This document shows positions 42,639 to 52,355 of a stretch of DNA of 64,000 nt, piece after piece. This DNA is from DUML01 sp050949905. Lineage in GTDB: Bacteria > Bacillota > Desulfitobacteriia > Desulfitobacteriales > Syntrophobotulaceae. Position 1 is the stretch's first letter, and every line of letters begins with the position of its first letter. The position numbers and the translations under genes were made by a program. The notes beneath the pieces are model-generated. The model was not told where the DNA came from. It made no database searches and saw only the letters and a program-made list of their open reading frames with translations. The stretch lies in NCBI GenBank assembly GCA_050949905.1, contig JBMNGP010000006.1, positions 372,001 through 436,000 on the forward strand. The letters are read 5' to 3'.

Positions 42639-43292
42639 TTTCTTCTCCTCAGCCACTGCTTTTAGCTGACTGTCCGGCCTCACGGCTACCGGGTTCCCTA
42701 CCGCCACCAGCAGGCTTAAATCCGAATAGCCGTCGGCATAAGCCCTACTTGCTTCCCAGTCAATAGCTTCTTTCCCGAAAACCTCCTGGATTTTGTTCAG
42801 TTTTAAATCGCCTATCAGAGGTTGAAATTCCTTAGTGTGGTCATACAGACCATCTTTAAAATGCAGCTCGCTGCCGATAACCGTAGCAAAACCCAAATAG
42901 TCCCCGACATTTTTTAAAAGATAAAGATAGGTACCGGACAAGAGTACCGTGTGCAATCCTTCCGCCTTAGCCTTTTCCACTTCGGTCACAACATTCTCGT
43001 TTAAGAGCCCTTCGATGTTCTGCGTACAAGCAGCAAAATAGGCCATTAGCTCTTGTTCCGACCTGCCGTAAAAAAGCTGATTAAACTTCCGGACTGCCTG
43101 CTGCTTTATTTGTTCCCGGGAAAGTTTGCTCGCAGTCTCCAATTTATACTTCAGGAAAAGCGGCAAAAGAGAGAGGACGGTTTTATAAAAAGTAAACCTG
43201 GAACATTTTAAATATTTCCAGCGCCAGAGTAGAAATGGGAGCGTATCTTTCAGAAAAAGTGTCCCATCAAAATCAAAAATAGCTAATTTCAT
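42621..43292 (-). CDS. HAD-superfamily phosphatase, SerB-like (subclass IB)
   Basis: This 223-residue enzyme has motif I FDFDGTL (D7 nucleophile, D9 acid/base), motif II LLSGTYLYLL (about 118) and motif IV YADGYSDLSLL (about 186-196), with a helical cap between I and II. HAD-IB enzymes hydrolyse small phosphomonoesters such as phosphoserine; the substrate here is not known. It is monocistronic. Its stop lies inside a tandem repeat and a 22-bp duplication lies just upstream of the gene. Confidence 0.88.
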   Translation of the reverse strand: MKLAIFDFDGTLFLKDTLPFLLWRWKYLKCSRFTFYKTVLSLLPLFLKYKLETASKLSREQIKQQAVRKFNQLFYGRSEQELMAYFAACTQNIEGLLNENVVTEVEKAKAEGLHTVLLSGTYLYLLKNVGDYLGFATVIGSELHFKDGLYDHTKEFQPLIGDLKLNKIQEVFGKEAIDWEASRAYADGYSDLSLLVAVGNPVAVRPDSQLKAVAEEKKWRIIT

Positions 43293-43307
43293 ATACCCTC
43301 CGGTTTT

Positions 43308-43352
43308 AATGATTAAATCTTAGTTATTAAAATGATTAAATCTTAGTTATTA
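43308..43352. repeat. 22-bp direct tandem duplication
   Basis: AATGATTAAATCTTAGTTAT plus TA occurs at 43308-43329 and again at 43331-43352 with one extra base between. It is a recent-looking duplication in the non-coding region upstream of the HAD gene. Confidence 0.9.
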
Positions 43353-43513
43353 ATTAGTATTCTGCTGCCTTCTTGCGCGCTATATTTGCTGCGCACTTGC
43401 CTCTTAGAGTATACCACTATTTTCTATTAATTTACAAAAGAATTCAATATACCAACCTTATATGCTTTCAGGTACGCCTATTGCTTTACGGCAAGGCACA
43501 ATTTACCAGATTG

Positions 43514-44374
43514 TTATTCTTTCTTTGTAATTGGCAGCCAGACTTCACAGCGATAGTCCTTAGCCTGTTGGTCTCCCTCAAAATACACTTCAATATCGGG
43601 AGCATTGGCATATTCGTAGCCGGAGGTAGGCAGCCATTCCGTAATGATACGTTTTTGCAGTTCTTGGATAGCAGCAGGCATAGCCCCTATACATTCAAAA
43701 ACAGCCCAGGTGCAGGCAGGTACGGTATATTCTGCCATGCCGTCCGGTGTCTCTTTGGTGGTAGCCACTGCAATGTAATAATCAAAATCCTGGCCGTTCA
43801 TGCAGGTGCTTACCCCGAGGAGACCATAGGGTTCCTGGTTCATTAGTGCCAATATGTCAGGTACGATACCGCTTTGTACAGTTTTTTGCCAGAAAAGAGG
43901 CACCTGGGCAAAGCATTCTTCGATTTTCAGATTATAATGCTCTTTAACTCCCACGATTTTAAATGAATCCTTAGTTACAATCTTGTAATTCATCTCCGCA
44001 TCTCCTTTAATTGTTATTTTGAAGCTGATACGAGGATAGGCCTTGAGCGCAACTCCTTTATTTCTGGCCCCAGTAGGAGACACGCCATGCACATTATGGA
44101 AAGCTCGGTTAAATGCAGTCGGTGAATCATACCCATATTTCAGAGCAATGTCAATTACTTTCTCACTGCTGCTCTGCAAGTCAAAAGCAGCCAGGGTCAA
44201 TCTCCTGCGCCTGATATATTCGGCAAGGGGAACATCGGCGATATAAGAAAACATCCTTTGAAAATGGAAAGTAGAACAGCAGGCAATCCTGGCCGCCTGT
44301 TCAAAGCTGATTTCCCCGGCCAGATTATCTTCAATATAGGCCACAGCATCGTTTAATCTTGCTACCCATTCCAT
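43514..44374 (-). CDS. AraC-family regulator with GyrI-like effector domain
   Basis: This 286-residue regulator has an N-terminal AraC DNA-binding domain with two helix-turn-helix units (SFEQAARIACCSTFHFQRMF and DIALKYGYDSPTAFNRAFH) ending GVSPT. The C-terminal part (about 125-286) is a GyrI-like/effector-binding domain (YKIVTKDSFKIVGVKEHYN ... IEVYFEGDQQ), as in Rob/SoxS-type multidrug regulators. ATG at 44374 follows GGAGGTGATACG; an in-frame TTG six codons earlier overlaps that site. No target transporter is adjacent. Confidence 0.92.
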   Translation of the reverse strand: MEWVARLNDAVAYIEDNLAGEISFEQAARIACCSTFHFQRMFSYIADVPLAEYIRRRRLTLAAFDLQSSSEKVIDIALKYGYDSPTAFNRAFHNVHGVSPTGARNKGVALKAYPRISFKITIKGDAEMNYKIVTKDSFKIVGVKEHYNLKIEECFAQVPLFWQKTVQSGIVPDILALMNQEPYGLLGVSTCMNGQDFDYYIAVATTKETPDGMAEYTVPACTWAVFECIGAMPAAIQELQKRIITEWLPTSGYEYANAPDIEVYFEGDQQAKDYRCEVWLPITKKE

Positions 44375-44456
44375 CGTATCACCTCCCAACAATTAAAAGT
44401 ATAACCGGCAAGGATACTCCCGGCCTCGCAATTCCTGCCCAAAAAGGAGAGCGGCT

Positions 44457-47400
44457 TCAATTTTGGGCAAAAATAAGTTCCGGTAAAACTATGAGAATTT
44501 CCCCTGTGCTGTCTTCTTTCTGCCAGTAAACAATAAAACGTACTCTTGCAGTGCTCGGTACATAGTTCTGTTGCTTCATTTCCTGAATTTTCTCCCTAAA
44601 TTGTTTGGAGAACATTAATATTTCCTGCCCCTTTGAATTGCGGCAGCAGCAACCGTCAACAACAAGCACGTCTCCGCTCTGCAGCCTGGAAACCACTGCT
44701 TGCCGGGACTGAAAAAAGTCCAGCCAAACATCCCTGTAAGTTAACTGCATCACCAGCTCCTCCGGCTGCAAGTAATCTTCATTATCCTCCAACCTTTGGA
44801 GTCCGGCTGTTTTTATATCCTGCAAATAGTTGCCGTTGTAATGTATGGAAAGGTTGCTTTTAGCTCTGGTCATAGCAACATAGAGCAGTCTGAGAGATTC
44901 ATCCGTACTGGGGTTGAAGTTATTCAACATCAAAAAGACATTGTCAAATTCTCTGCCCTTAGCTTTGTGAATCGTGGATACAAAAATTGCCTCACTGTTT
45001 TCGCCGTAAAAATCCTCCAGCTTTGATTCCCGGATAAAAATCTCCAAATCGGATTTGTATTTGCTCTTAGGATTGGTTTCCTCAAAATCTTTAATGATGT
45101 TCAAACAAATCTCATAATTTAAACTGTTCCCGAACCTTTCCTTTAATTGTCCTTTAGCCTTTGCCCAGGCCTCGGCACTGAGCATATATGTATCTTCAGT
45201 CAAATGAAGCTGACTGAGAAAAAAACGCACTTCCTGAAGATTATATAGGTTAAATCCGTCGTTGGATTGAATCAGTTTAGCCTGCCTCCTATTTTTTAGA
45301 AGCAAACCTGTAATCTGCAAGGCTTCTTTATTGGCGCAAGTCAAAACACAGGTACTTCCCGCCAATTCTTGGGAAAGGATATCATTGACCAGAGGCATAA
45401 TTAAATTATTACTCCTCCGATAACGAACTACTTTAATCCTGCCATTGTCTCTCTGCACGGCATTAATGGGGATTTCTTTTAACCGATTGGATATTCTGCG
45501 GACAAACTGATTAGCAAAATCAACAAGGTTTTGTTTGCTCCTGTAGTTATCAACCAACTCATACTTTTTAGCCAGATGATCAATTATTAAATTAATCAGA
45601 TATTCTGAGCTTGAGCCCCGGAACTCATAAATATTCTGGTCATCATCGCCGACTGCTATAATCCGCAGCCCTTCATTCTGAGCCATTAAAGCTTTGACCA
45701 GCGCAAACTCAAGTTCATCCATATCTTGAGCTTCATCAATCACCAGAACTGTTTTAGTAATTCTGCCCGGCTCGACTTCCCCATTTTTAATTTTCCGGAT
45801 CGCTTCCTGGATAACTTCTCCTGATTTTTCAATCGTGCCGACTCTGCCCAATAAGTCAAAGCAGTAGGAATGAAAGGTTTTTATCTCCACATAGCCGGCA
45901 GCACCACCTATTAACTTTATTAATCGTTTCTTGAATTCCGTTGCTGCCGCTCGGGAAAATGTAATCATCAATAACTGTTCCTGCTTAACGTCTTCCATTA
46001 AGAGCAGAGAAGCCAGCTTATGAACCAAAATTCGCGTCTTGCCGCTTCCCGGTCCAGCTGCAACTACAATATGCTGTGATACTTTATCATTAATAATACT
46101 TAATTGGGCCGGTGATAACTCGCCAAATACTTGTTTAAACTTTTTAGGGGTAATAGTTTTCTTAATTTGCTCCTGCCTGCTGCCGGGAAAATATTTACTT
46201 AAGAAGGAGGAGTAATTCAATTCAAAGTAATCATTGACAAACTGCAAGGCTGCTTTGTAATTACTAATCATCATTCTGGCATATTCGCCGACGATATGGA
46301 TCTGTTGCACTTTATTCTGATAATACTCTTCCAACTGGCGATAATCTTCCACTTTATACCGTTTGCGGTTATCCGTTTCCAGCCGTTCAATAGTCATTGG
46401 ATTATACAGGACCATAAATCCGCCCTCGATTTTCAATGCTTCGATTCTGGACAAATAAAAGAGGGCATCTTCTATTTCTTCAAGCTTTACTTCGGTTCGA
46501 AAAAGTGTATTTCTTGCGGCAAATTCTCTTTTTAATTCCAGGACAGAAAATTCCACTAAAACCTCTTCTTCCGCGGGCTCCTGGTCCTTTGAACTTTGCT
46601 CAGCCGGTGACTTTTGCCTGTTTTGGGTGTAAAGATACTCAACAATAAACAGCGCTAGTTCGTATCGTTTAATAAGCTTTGCTTCCAACTCTTCCCTGTC
46701 GTAGAGGCTTAAAACAGCAAGATGATTCTTGGAAGATATTAGGGTTTGCCTCTTAATCCAATTCTTAATTACCCAGATATTAAAAATTGTTCTGATTCTG
46801 CCGGGTGTCACGTCCTTACAACCGCTTTCTTCAGCAAGTTCAGTAAGTTCCTTAATATTCAGTGTTTTTTCTTCTTTTTCCACCACACCCAGAAGAAACT
46901 TTTCAATTTGCCAAAAAGTTTTGAGGATAGTAAGCGAGCGGTTGAGGCTTTCTTTTTTCTTGATGTAAGCCGCTAAATCCTTACTATCTGCCAGGATTCC
47001 TTCTTCTCGCAGAAGCCCTACAATCTGAATGACGATCTCTTTGGGAATTCCCAAATAGTCGGAAAGGTAATCGACTCTTGCTTCCGGCAATTCACCGCTG
47101 AAGCTTTTCCTGCTTTTGCTGGATATAAGAGACTTAATAATGCGAACCGCCAGTTTATTTTGCTCGGTATTAAATTTTGAGGATTGAGAAATCCTCTTTG
47201 TTGCTTCTTCCACATTTTTGGCCAGAATGCTATCGGCAAATACCCTGGGCATATTCTGGCCGCGTTTCACATAACCGGCATTCTCTAAGGCGGCAATTGC
47301 AGTTTTTACCCGGGTTTCAATTTCAGAGATGCCGTCATCCCAACCCGCCTTGCGGGCTATTTCCAAGGCTGATTGCGATACTTTGGAGCGGAATCTGGTC

Positions 47401-49280
47401 AGGTCTTTAATAGCCCGCCAGATCTGCTGGATTTCCTGGATACTAAGTTTGGTCCTGTTCAGAAGCACAAAATGCTTGCTTAAGTCTTCATCATTAAACA
47501 TCACAAAACAATCGGCCGAAATATTTTCATCCCGTCCGGCTCTCCCCGCTTCCTGAATATAATTCTCCAAGGAATCGGAAATATCATAATGAATAACCAA
47601 ACCGACATCTTTCTTATCGACACCCATCCCAAAAGCGGAGGTGGCCACCATGATTTGCACTTCGCCATTAATAAAAGCATCCTGGTTTTGAGATTTTCCC
47701 TGTTTATCCATCTTACCGTGATAAGGTTTGGCTTGATAACCGTCGTTGGTCAATCTCTCCGCCAACTCATAGGCTTTTTGGGTTCGGGAAACATAGATAA
47801 TAGTCGGACAGTTTTTTTCAGCCAGCAAATCCCTAATGGTATTGTATTTATCCAGGTCACTGTCTTTGGGAAAGACCTGATAATTAAGATTGCTTCTGGC
47901 GGCACTTGTTCGGTAGATCTCCAGGTCAAGAGAAAGCTTGTCCTTAAAGTAGGCGCGGATATCCTCAATTACTTTGCGTTTGGCTGTAGCAGTAAAGCAA
48001 GAAACAGGGATGGGCTCCTCAAGGTTTTTCTTCTCCTGCAGGTATTTAATAAAGTCGCCGATATATAAATAGTCCACCCTGAAATCCTGTCCCCAGGCTG
48101 AAAAGCAGTGGGCTTCATCAATTACAAACCGAACCACGTTTCTTCCCAAAAGTAAACGTTCGATTGACTTGGAGCGCAAAGACTCGGGTGCAATATAAAG
48201 GATAGAAGCCGATCCGTTTTCCACCCTTTCGTAAGACTTGGCTCTTTCAATCGGATCAAGCAGACCATTAATAGTAACTGCCTCCGTAATACCCGCTTTT
48301 TCCAAATTATCAACCTGATCTTTCATCAGGGATTGCAACGGAGAAATAACCACGGTCAAACCTTTGGTATTATTCCCGCTCATTAAAGCCGGCACTTGAA
48401 AGGCAATTGATTTGCCCCCGCCGGTCGGAAAAATGGCTAAGAGGGACTTGTTGGCGACGGCTGCCTGAACAGCTTTTTCCTGCAAAGGTCGGCCCGCAAA
48501 CTTTCGGTAAGAAGCAAATCCAAAGAATTTTTTTAGCCCTTTATGTATATCCAGAGCTTCCTGGCAATACGCACACCCTTCTAAGCAAGGGTTGCTTCTT
48601 AATAAATACATAATCCGTTCCACAACAGGGTAATTCTTTAGAACCCAGGGGGGAGTAATCGAATACCTGTCATTGGCATTGATTAAGGCCAGACAATACG
48701 CCAATTCTATTGGGTATTCGGCAATCAATTCAGTTAAATTGACCTTTTCACATATGTAGGGATGAAACTTAACCCGAATCATAGCTTCCAAATTTAAGGC
48801 TTTTCCCTGATAACCAAGGAAATCAAAGAAAGAGCAAAACTCCCTTTTGTCTTGTAAAAGTGAATAAAAAATTGTCTTTAAAATATAATCTGTTTCTTGA
48901 AAAGCCGTTACCTCAGCAAAGAACAGCTCTTGAGCTTTTTGGGCGTCATTTAAGGGGTTATTAATATCTTCAGTTTGCAGCTTATCATCTTTAAGCAAGG
49001 CATGATAAGGTTTAGCCGGAAAGAGAAGCGGTGAAAAATACAAAGTGTCAATAAACTTAAGATTTTGCAAGCCGCCGGCAAGAATTGGATTCTGAAGATA
49101 TTTTAAATCATGGTTCAAAATGTTATGACCGCAGATATACTCTGTCCCAGCCAAAAATTTCAGAAAATCCGCTAATGAATTGGAGTGAAATATACTCCCA
49201 TCGCTTTTAACACTGCCGATATCGAGAATTCTACCGCTGCGCGGTTGAATCTCAGCATCAATAAAAGCGAGAGTTTTCAC
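44457..49280 (-). CDS. Exonuclease-RecQ-UvrD fusion helicase
   Basis: This 1607-residue protein combines three parts. Residues 1-180 resemble a DEDD 3'-5' exonuclease (FIDAEIQPRSGRILDIGSVK, then GHNILNHDLKYL). Residues about 255-800 are a RecQ helicase: Walker A FPTGGGKSIAFQ, DEAH box FVIDEAHCFSAWGQDFR and EAGRAGRDENISADC. Residues about 1080-1500 are a UvrD/PcrA-like helicase: AAGPGSGKTRILVHKL, VLVIDEAQDMDELE, AVGDDDQNIYEFRGSSS, STIHKAKGREFDNV and LYVAMTRAKSNLS. It is presumably a DNA repair or recombination machine. Such long fusions exist in some anaerobes and Bacteroidetes. It appears monocistronic and intact. Confidence 0.9.
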   Translation of the reverse strand: MKTLAFIDAEIQPRSGRILDIGSVKSDGSIFHSNSLADFLKFLAGTEYICGHNILNHDLKYLQNPILAGGLQNLKFIDTLYFSPLLFPAKPYHALLKDDKLQTEDINNPLNDAQKAQELFFAEVTAFQETDYILKTIFYSLLQDKREFCSFFDFLGYQGKALNLEAMIRVKFHPYICEKVNLTELIAEYPIELAYCLALINANDRYSITPPWVLKNYPVVERIMYLLRSNPCLEGCAYCQEALDIHKGLKKFFGFASYRKFAGRPLQEKAVQAAVANKSLLAIFPTGGGKSIAFQVPALMSGNNTKGLTVVISPLQSLMKDQVDNLEKAGITEAVTINGLLDPIERAKSYERVENGSASILYIAPESLRSKSIERLLLGRNVVRFVIDEAHCFSAWGQDFRVDYLYIGDFIKYLQEKKNLEEPIPVSCFTATAKRKVIEDIRAYFKDKLSLDLEIYRTSAARSNLNYQVFPKDSDLDKYNTIRDLLAEKNCPTIIYVSRTQKAYELAERLTNDGYQAKPYHGKMDKQGKSQNQDAFINGEVQIMVATSAFGMGVDKKDVGLVIHYDISDSLENYIQEAGRAGRDENISADCFVMFNDEDLSKHFVLLNRTKLSIQEIQQIWRAIKDLTRFRSKVSQSALEIARKAGWDDGISEIETRVKTAIAALENAGYVKRGQNMPRVFADSILAKNVEEATKRISQSSKFNTEQNKLAVRIIKSLISSKSRKSFSGELPEARVDYLSDYLGIPKEIVIQIVGLLREEGILADSKDLAAYIKKKESLNRSLTILKTFWQIEKFLLGVVEKEEKTLNIKELTELAEESGCKDVTPGRIRTIFNIWVIKNWIKRQTLISSKNHLAVLSLYDREELEAKLIKRYELALFIVEYLYTQNRQKSPAEQSSKDQEPAEEEVLVEFSVLELKREFAARNTLFRTEVKLEEIEDALFYLSRIEALKIEGGFMVLYNPMTIERLETDNRKRYKVEDYRQLEEYYQNKVQQIHIVGEYARMMISNYKAALQFVNDYFELNYSSFLSKYFPGSRQEQIKKTITPKKFKQVFGELSPAQLSIINDKVSQHIVVAAGPGSGKTRILVHKLASLLLMEDVKQEQLLMITFSRAAATEFKKRLIKLIGGAAGYVEIKTFHSYCFDLLGRVGTIEKSGEVIQEAIRKIKNGEVEPGRITKTVLVIDEAQDMDELEFALVKALMAQNEGLRIIAVGDDDQNIYEFRGSSSEYLINLIIDHLAKKYELVDNYRSKQNLVDFANQFVRRISNRLKEIPINAVQRDNGRIKVVRYRRSNNLIMPLVNDILSQELAGSTCVLTCANKEALQITGLLLKNRRQAKLIQSNDGFNLYNLQEVRFFLSQLHLTEDTYMLSAEAWAKAKGQLKERFGNSLNYEICLNIIKDFEETNPKSKYKSDLEIFIRESKLEDFYGENSEAIFVSTIHKAKGREFDNVFLMLNNFNPSTDESLRLLYVAMTRAKSNLSIHYNGNYLQDIKTAGLQRLEDNEDYLQPEELVMQLTYRDVWLDFFQSRQAVVSRLQSGDVLVVDGCCCRNSKGQEILMFSKQFREKIQEMKQQNYVPSTARVRFIVYWQKEDSTGEILIVLPELIFAQN

Positions 49281-49517
49281 CGTTTTTCACCTCCAAATAA
49301 TTAAACGTACCAAGATATTCTGCATTTCTCCACAATTTCCCTTCATTACACCAAATTTAATCCTGTATTGCTCCGGAATCTAAGATCTGCCGCAAAATTA
49401 AACCACTGCTTTAGGGAGATTAATTACTGCCCTGTAACAGTGGCCGCTTCATCTATATTCTCTAATATAAATCAAACTTTACACTTAATTCTAACTCTAA
49501 TCTTGAAATCTAATTTT

Positions 49518-50411
49518 CTAAAGGAATATATTAATAGTCCCTATTATTAAGCCGATTAATGCTCCTAAATTGACGATGGCGTTTAACTCCCGCTTCATAA
49601 CGGACAAAACCAATTGTTCAATCTCCAGGACATCCATAGCCTTGACTTTTTCTTCCACTACGCTGGCGATATCAAACTCCTTAATAAATTCCGCTACTTT
49701 TTCCCGGATAAAGAAAGTATAGATCTTGTCAACACCCTCAAGCAGTTGCTCATTCTTAAAGCCCATCTCGGCGATTAGATCACTGATCGGCCGGTTTTCG
49801 AGCGTTTCCAGCTCTTTATGCACAAGCGGCCTAATGATATTAAAGCCATTATCTTCAATATAAGCTTGAACCATAGCGCCTATGGGAGCAGTCAGCGAAA
49901 CAATCAATTTATCATTAGCCACAAAGGAAAGCACTGTTCCTTGTGTTTTCTCCTTAATAGCCCGTGCACTTTCCCTGGTTATGATTTCCCCCAGATCCAA
50001 CTGAGAAATACCGGAAATAATTTTTTCACATGCCCACTTTTCTAACTGCGCTTTTCCACTTAAATAAGCTTCTTCCTGGCAATAACAAGCCAGCATTTTC
50101 TTAAGGGTTTGTTCTTTGTCGGCAGATAAGAAACTGCTGATCTCGCTGACAACCTTCCCCTTAACCTCCGCAGCCAGAAACATATTTTCGATGTCTTCAC
50201 TTGTTAGAAGGTTATTGCCGACCGCCTTACCTAAGGCTTTAGCCAATTGTTCTTTTCTTTTGGGAAAAATTCCGGGGGTAAAAGGCAGCCGAAAATTCCC
50301 AATCATTATAGGGCGTAAGGGTCGAAACAACATCTTAACGGCAATAAAGTTCGTGACATAGCCTATGAAGGAACCAATAACAGGCCCTGCCAGGATGTTA
50401 ATAACACTCAC
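49518..50411 (-). CDS. DUF445 family membrane protein
   Basis: This 297-residue protein has hydrophobic segments at both ends (LAGPVIGSFIGYVTNFIAVKMLF at 7-29 and LGALIGLIIGTINIFL at the C-terminus) and a long helical middle. The opening with PFTPGIFPKRKEQLAKALGKAVGNNLLT is characteristic of the DUF445/YheB family. Function is unknown. It is monocistronic and its ATG follows GGGAGAGATTAAGAGTG, a modest ribosome binding site. Confidence 0.88.
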   Translation of the reverse strand: MSVINILAGPVIGSFIGYVTNFIAVKMLFRPLRPIMIGNFRLPFTPGIFPKRKEQLAKALGKAVGNNLLTSEDIENMFLAAEVKGKVVSEISSFLSADKEQTLKKMLACYCQEEAYLSGKAQLEKWACEKIISGISQLDLGEIITRESARAIKEKTQGTVLSFVANDKLIVSLTAPIGAMVQAYIEDNGFNIIRPLVHKELETLENRPISDLIAEMGFKNEQLLEGVDKIYTFFIREKVAEFIKEFDIASVVEEKVKAMDVLEIEQLVLSVMKRELNAIVNLGALIGLIIGTINIFL

Positions 50412-50536
50412 TCTTAATCTCTCCCGTCAAAACAAGATGTCCTCAGTACTCATCAGGAATAAAAAATTAATAAACGAGTTAATTTTATTATATTCGCTGC
50501 TTTTCCTCAAGTATCGGCACATTTCCCCTGCCAAAT

Positions 50537-51436
50537 CTACCGGCGTTCCCTAATTCTGTCGCCGGGTTCCAGATTGCCGATAAGCAAAGGAGAATTGGGG
50601 TCATGTTTTAAAACATTATTCTTAACAGCGCGCTCGCTGTAATTAGCATAACAATATAAGCACCCGTGCCGACAGGTATTATAAGCCCCGAGATCAACGC
50701 TGGCTACACAACCACAAGCCTCGCGCTGGTTTTTATCCTTGGGGACTTTTAGTTCCCGGCCGCTAATCCTGGAAATAAGCCTATCGTCAATGCATTTAGC
50801 ATGTTCAATACCAAGGGAAGTTAAGTCAATTTGCTCGCAGCAGGTCATCAGCTTAAGGTCATTTTCCGCAGCGAGCTCGGCTAGCAATCTGGCAATTTCC
50901 AGTTTTTTAGCTTCAGTAATTAACTCCTGATTAATGGCCTTTAGGTTTCGCTCTGACTTTTGGTAGGCATCGACAAAACTGATAATGCATCGCTCTGTAT
51001 GTCCTTTTAATTGCGAGGCAATTTTGCCAAAGTTCTTGGCATGATACCGCATATCTATATCCTTAGTTAAAATGATCGGATCATAGCGCCAAACGGTTTT
51101 TTCCTTGCCTATCTTTTCGGCTAGGGCTCGGAAGGACTCAATTATTTCCTCCTTGGGAGGCAAATACCTCTCCAGCTTTTGATCATAGGCGTTAAGCGTG
51201 ATCTGAAAATAATAATTGTAAGCGGAAAGAGCTTTAAGCTTAGGCAAAATCTTCCCGGGATTTTTTGTCCAGAAGACAATACAATCAATTATTGAGGGGT
51301 CCAGCTTTACTTTAGAGACCTGGTGATAATTAAAGGGATTACGCACTAGGGCAAATCCTTCTCCCAGGCGTTTGAAAAACCAATCTGTAAAAAAAGCAGG
51401 AATATCCGTCCTCCTGCTGACACTTAGAATCATCAT
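50537..51436 (-). CDS. DUF1848 family protein with C-terminal cysteine cluster
   Basis: This 299-residue protein has the DUF1848 start ILSVSRRTDIPAFFTDWF and GFALVRNPFNYHQVSKV, with FWTKNPGKILPKL following. The C-terminus carries ACGCVASVDLGAYNTCRHGC and LYCYANYS, where C-x3-C-x2-C is in the arrangement of an Fe-S cluster, reminiscent of radical SAM or photolyase-like (SplB) enzymes. Its function is unknown. The start is ATG-ATG behind GCAGAGGATTA. It is monocistronic. Confidence 0.9.
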   Translation of the reverse strand: MMILSVSRRTDIPAFFTDWFFKRLGEGFALVRNPFNYHQVSKVKLDPSIIDCIVFWTKNPGKILPKLKALSAYNYYFQITLNAYDQKLERYLPPKEEIIESFRALAEKIGKEKTVWRYDPIILTKDIDMRYHAKNFGKIASQLKGHTERCIISFVDAYQKSERNLKAINQELITEAKKLEIARLLAELAAENDLKLMTCCEQIDLTSLGIEHAKCIDDRLISRISGRELKVPKDKNQREACGCVASVDLGAYNTCRHGCLYCYANYSERAVKNNVLKHDPNSPLLIGNLEPGDRIRERR

Positions 51437-51565
51437 TAATCCTCTGCCTTATCCATTTCCTATTCATGTGATTCGTTCCACATTCCTATTGGCCTGCACA
51501 CTGTTCTGCTCTGGTCGGAAGCTTCACAGTTCCATTTATTTTTCTCATTTTTTATAGCAATTTGC

Positions 51566-51623
51566 ATATAATATTATAGATTAGTTACTGTAGTCACCGT
51601 AACCACGTTGACTACAGTAACTA
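51566..51623 (+). promoter_or_regulatory. Promoter and inverted-repeat operator of the HicBA-like pair
   Basis: TATAAT lies at about 51566-51571. Downstream, TAGTTACTGTAGTCA (51582-51596) and its exact inverse TGACTACAGTAACTA (51609-51623) form a 15-bp perfect repeat with a 12-base spacer, covering the expected start of transcription. This is the arrangement of an autorepressed toxin-antitoxin operon. Confidence 0.7.
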
Positions 51624-51654
51624 CTTTCAATATAATATGAGGTGAGCAACTAAA

Positions 51655-52116
51655 ATGAAAAATAACGAGGGGCGACCGAAAATGTCTATTTCCATACCTC
51701 AATATAATATTAGGGACACTAAGAAATATTATTCCGAGCTAAATAATATGGCTTTAATGGGTCTCGAAATAATAACCTATAACGCCAACAATGAAAAGGA
51801 AAAAGTTTCCCACATCAAAACGACTTATCTTGATCAGCTCTTAACTGCCTTACCATTTAACCCTTCCTTGGAACTAGACGAAGAATTAGGCATTTATACA
51901 TTATCTCTCCCTGAAGTAGATCTCTATGGTGAAGGCCGTTCTCCAGATGAAGCTGTTGAAAATCTGCTGGAAAGCATTTTAACCTTTCTTGCTATTTATA
52001 TTGAAAAAATTGACATCTTCTCCAAAGTGGAATCCGAAACTAAACAACTATATCTTTTAAAACTGCTTAGATGTAATGGAGATAAAGAAAAAATCAGAAA
52101 AGAGATCGGTTACTAA
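51655..52116 (+). CDS. HicB-like antitoxin
   Basis: This 153-residue protein has a HicB-type core LGIYTLSLPEVDLYGEGRSPDEAVENLLESIL (about 80-110), the partial RNase H-like fold of these antitoxins with the usual GEGxSxxEAxxN motif. The N-terminus includes a segment that could bind the partner, and no obvious helix-turn-helix is seen. It is upstream of the presumed toxin with a one-base overlap (TAATG). The 15-bp inverted repeat before it suggests autoregulation. The assignment is by pattern and context. Confidence 0.7.
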   Translation: MKNNEGRPKMSISIPQYNIRDTKKYYSELNNMALMGLEIITYNANNEKEKVSHIKTTYLDQLLTALPFNPSLELDEELGIYTLSLPEVDLYGEGRSPDEAVENLLESILTFLAIYIEKIDIFSKVESETKQLYLLKLLRCNGDKEKIRKEIGY

Positions 52117-52355
52117 TGCCTATTCGCTTTAATCAAGGAGAGATAAAAAGACTATTGTCTCATTTCCGGATGAAGCCCGAAAAAGCTTCTCAGATCTATC
52201 TTGGTCTGGGCAAAGATGGTATTTGGCGAACCTGCAAATTCGATTACCATAAAGATAAGGATCCCGTCGCAACGGGTACGGCCAAGATAATTGCCACTTC
52301 CTTGAAATTTAAAGACGTCAAGGAAATGAAGGATTATATTAATAGGCACTTGTAA
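52116..52355 (+). CDS. HicA-like small toxin
   Basis: This 79-residue protein has the size and beta-beta-alpha feel of small dsRBD-fold toxins: KPEKASQIYLGLGKDGIWRTCKFDYHKD followed by VATGTAKIIATSLKF and a C-terminal helix. The usual HicA catalytic histidine within GSHxxF is not visible in that form; the FDYHKDKDP segment is the nearest candidate. It may instead be a small partner of another type. Its 3' end overlaps the convergent LCP gene by 17 bases. Confidence 0.6.
   Translation: MPIRFNQGEIKRLLSHFRMKPEKASQIYLGLGKDGIWRTCKFDYHKDKDPVATGTAKIIATSLKFKDVKEMKDYINRHL

Noticed and set aside
43373..43846. 157-residue plus-strand ORF antisense to the AraC-family gene
   Set aside because: The AraC/GyrI-like frame on the other strand is unambiguous.
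47589..48068. 159-residue plus-strand ORF inside the helicase fusion
   Set aside because: It is antisense to the RecQ motifs and not protein-like.
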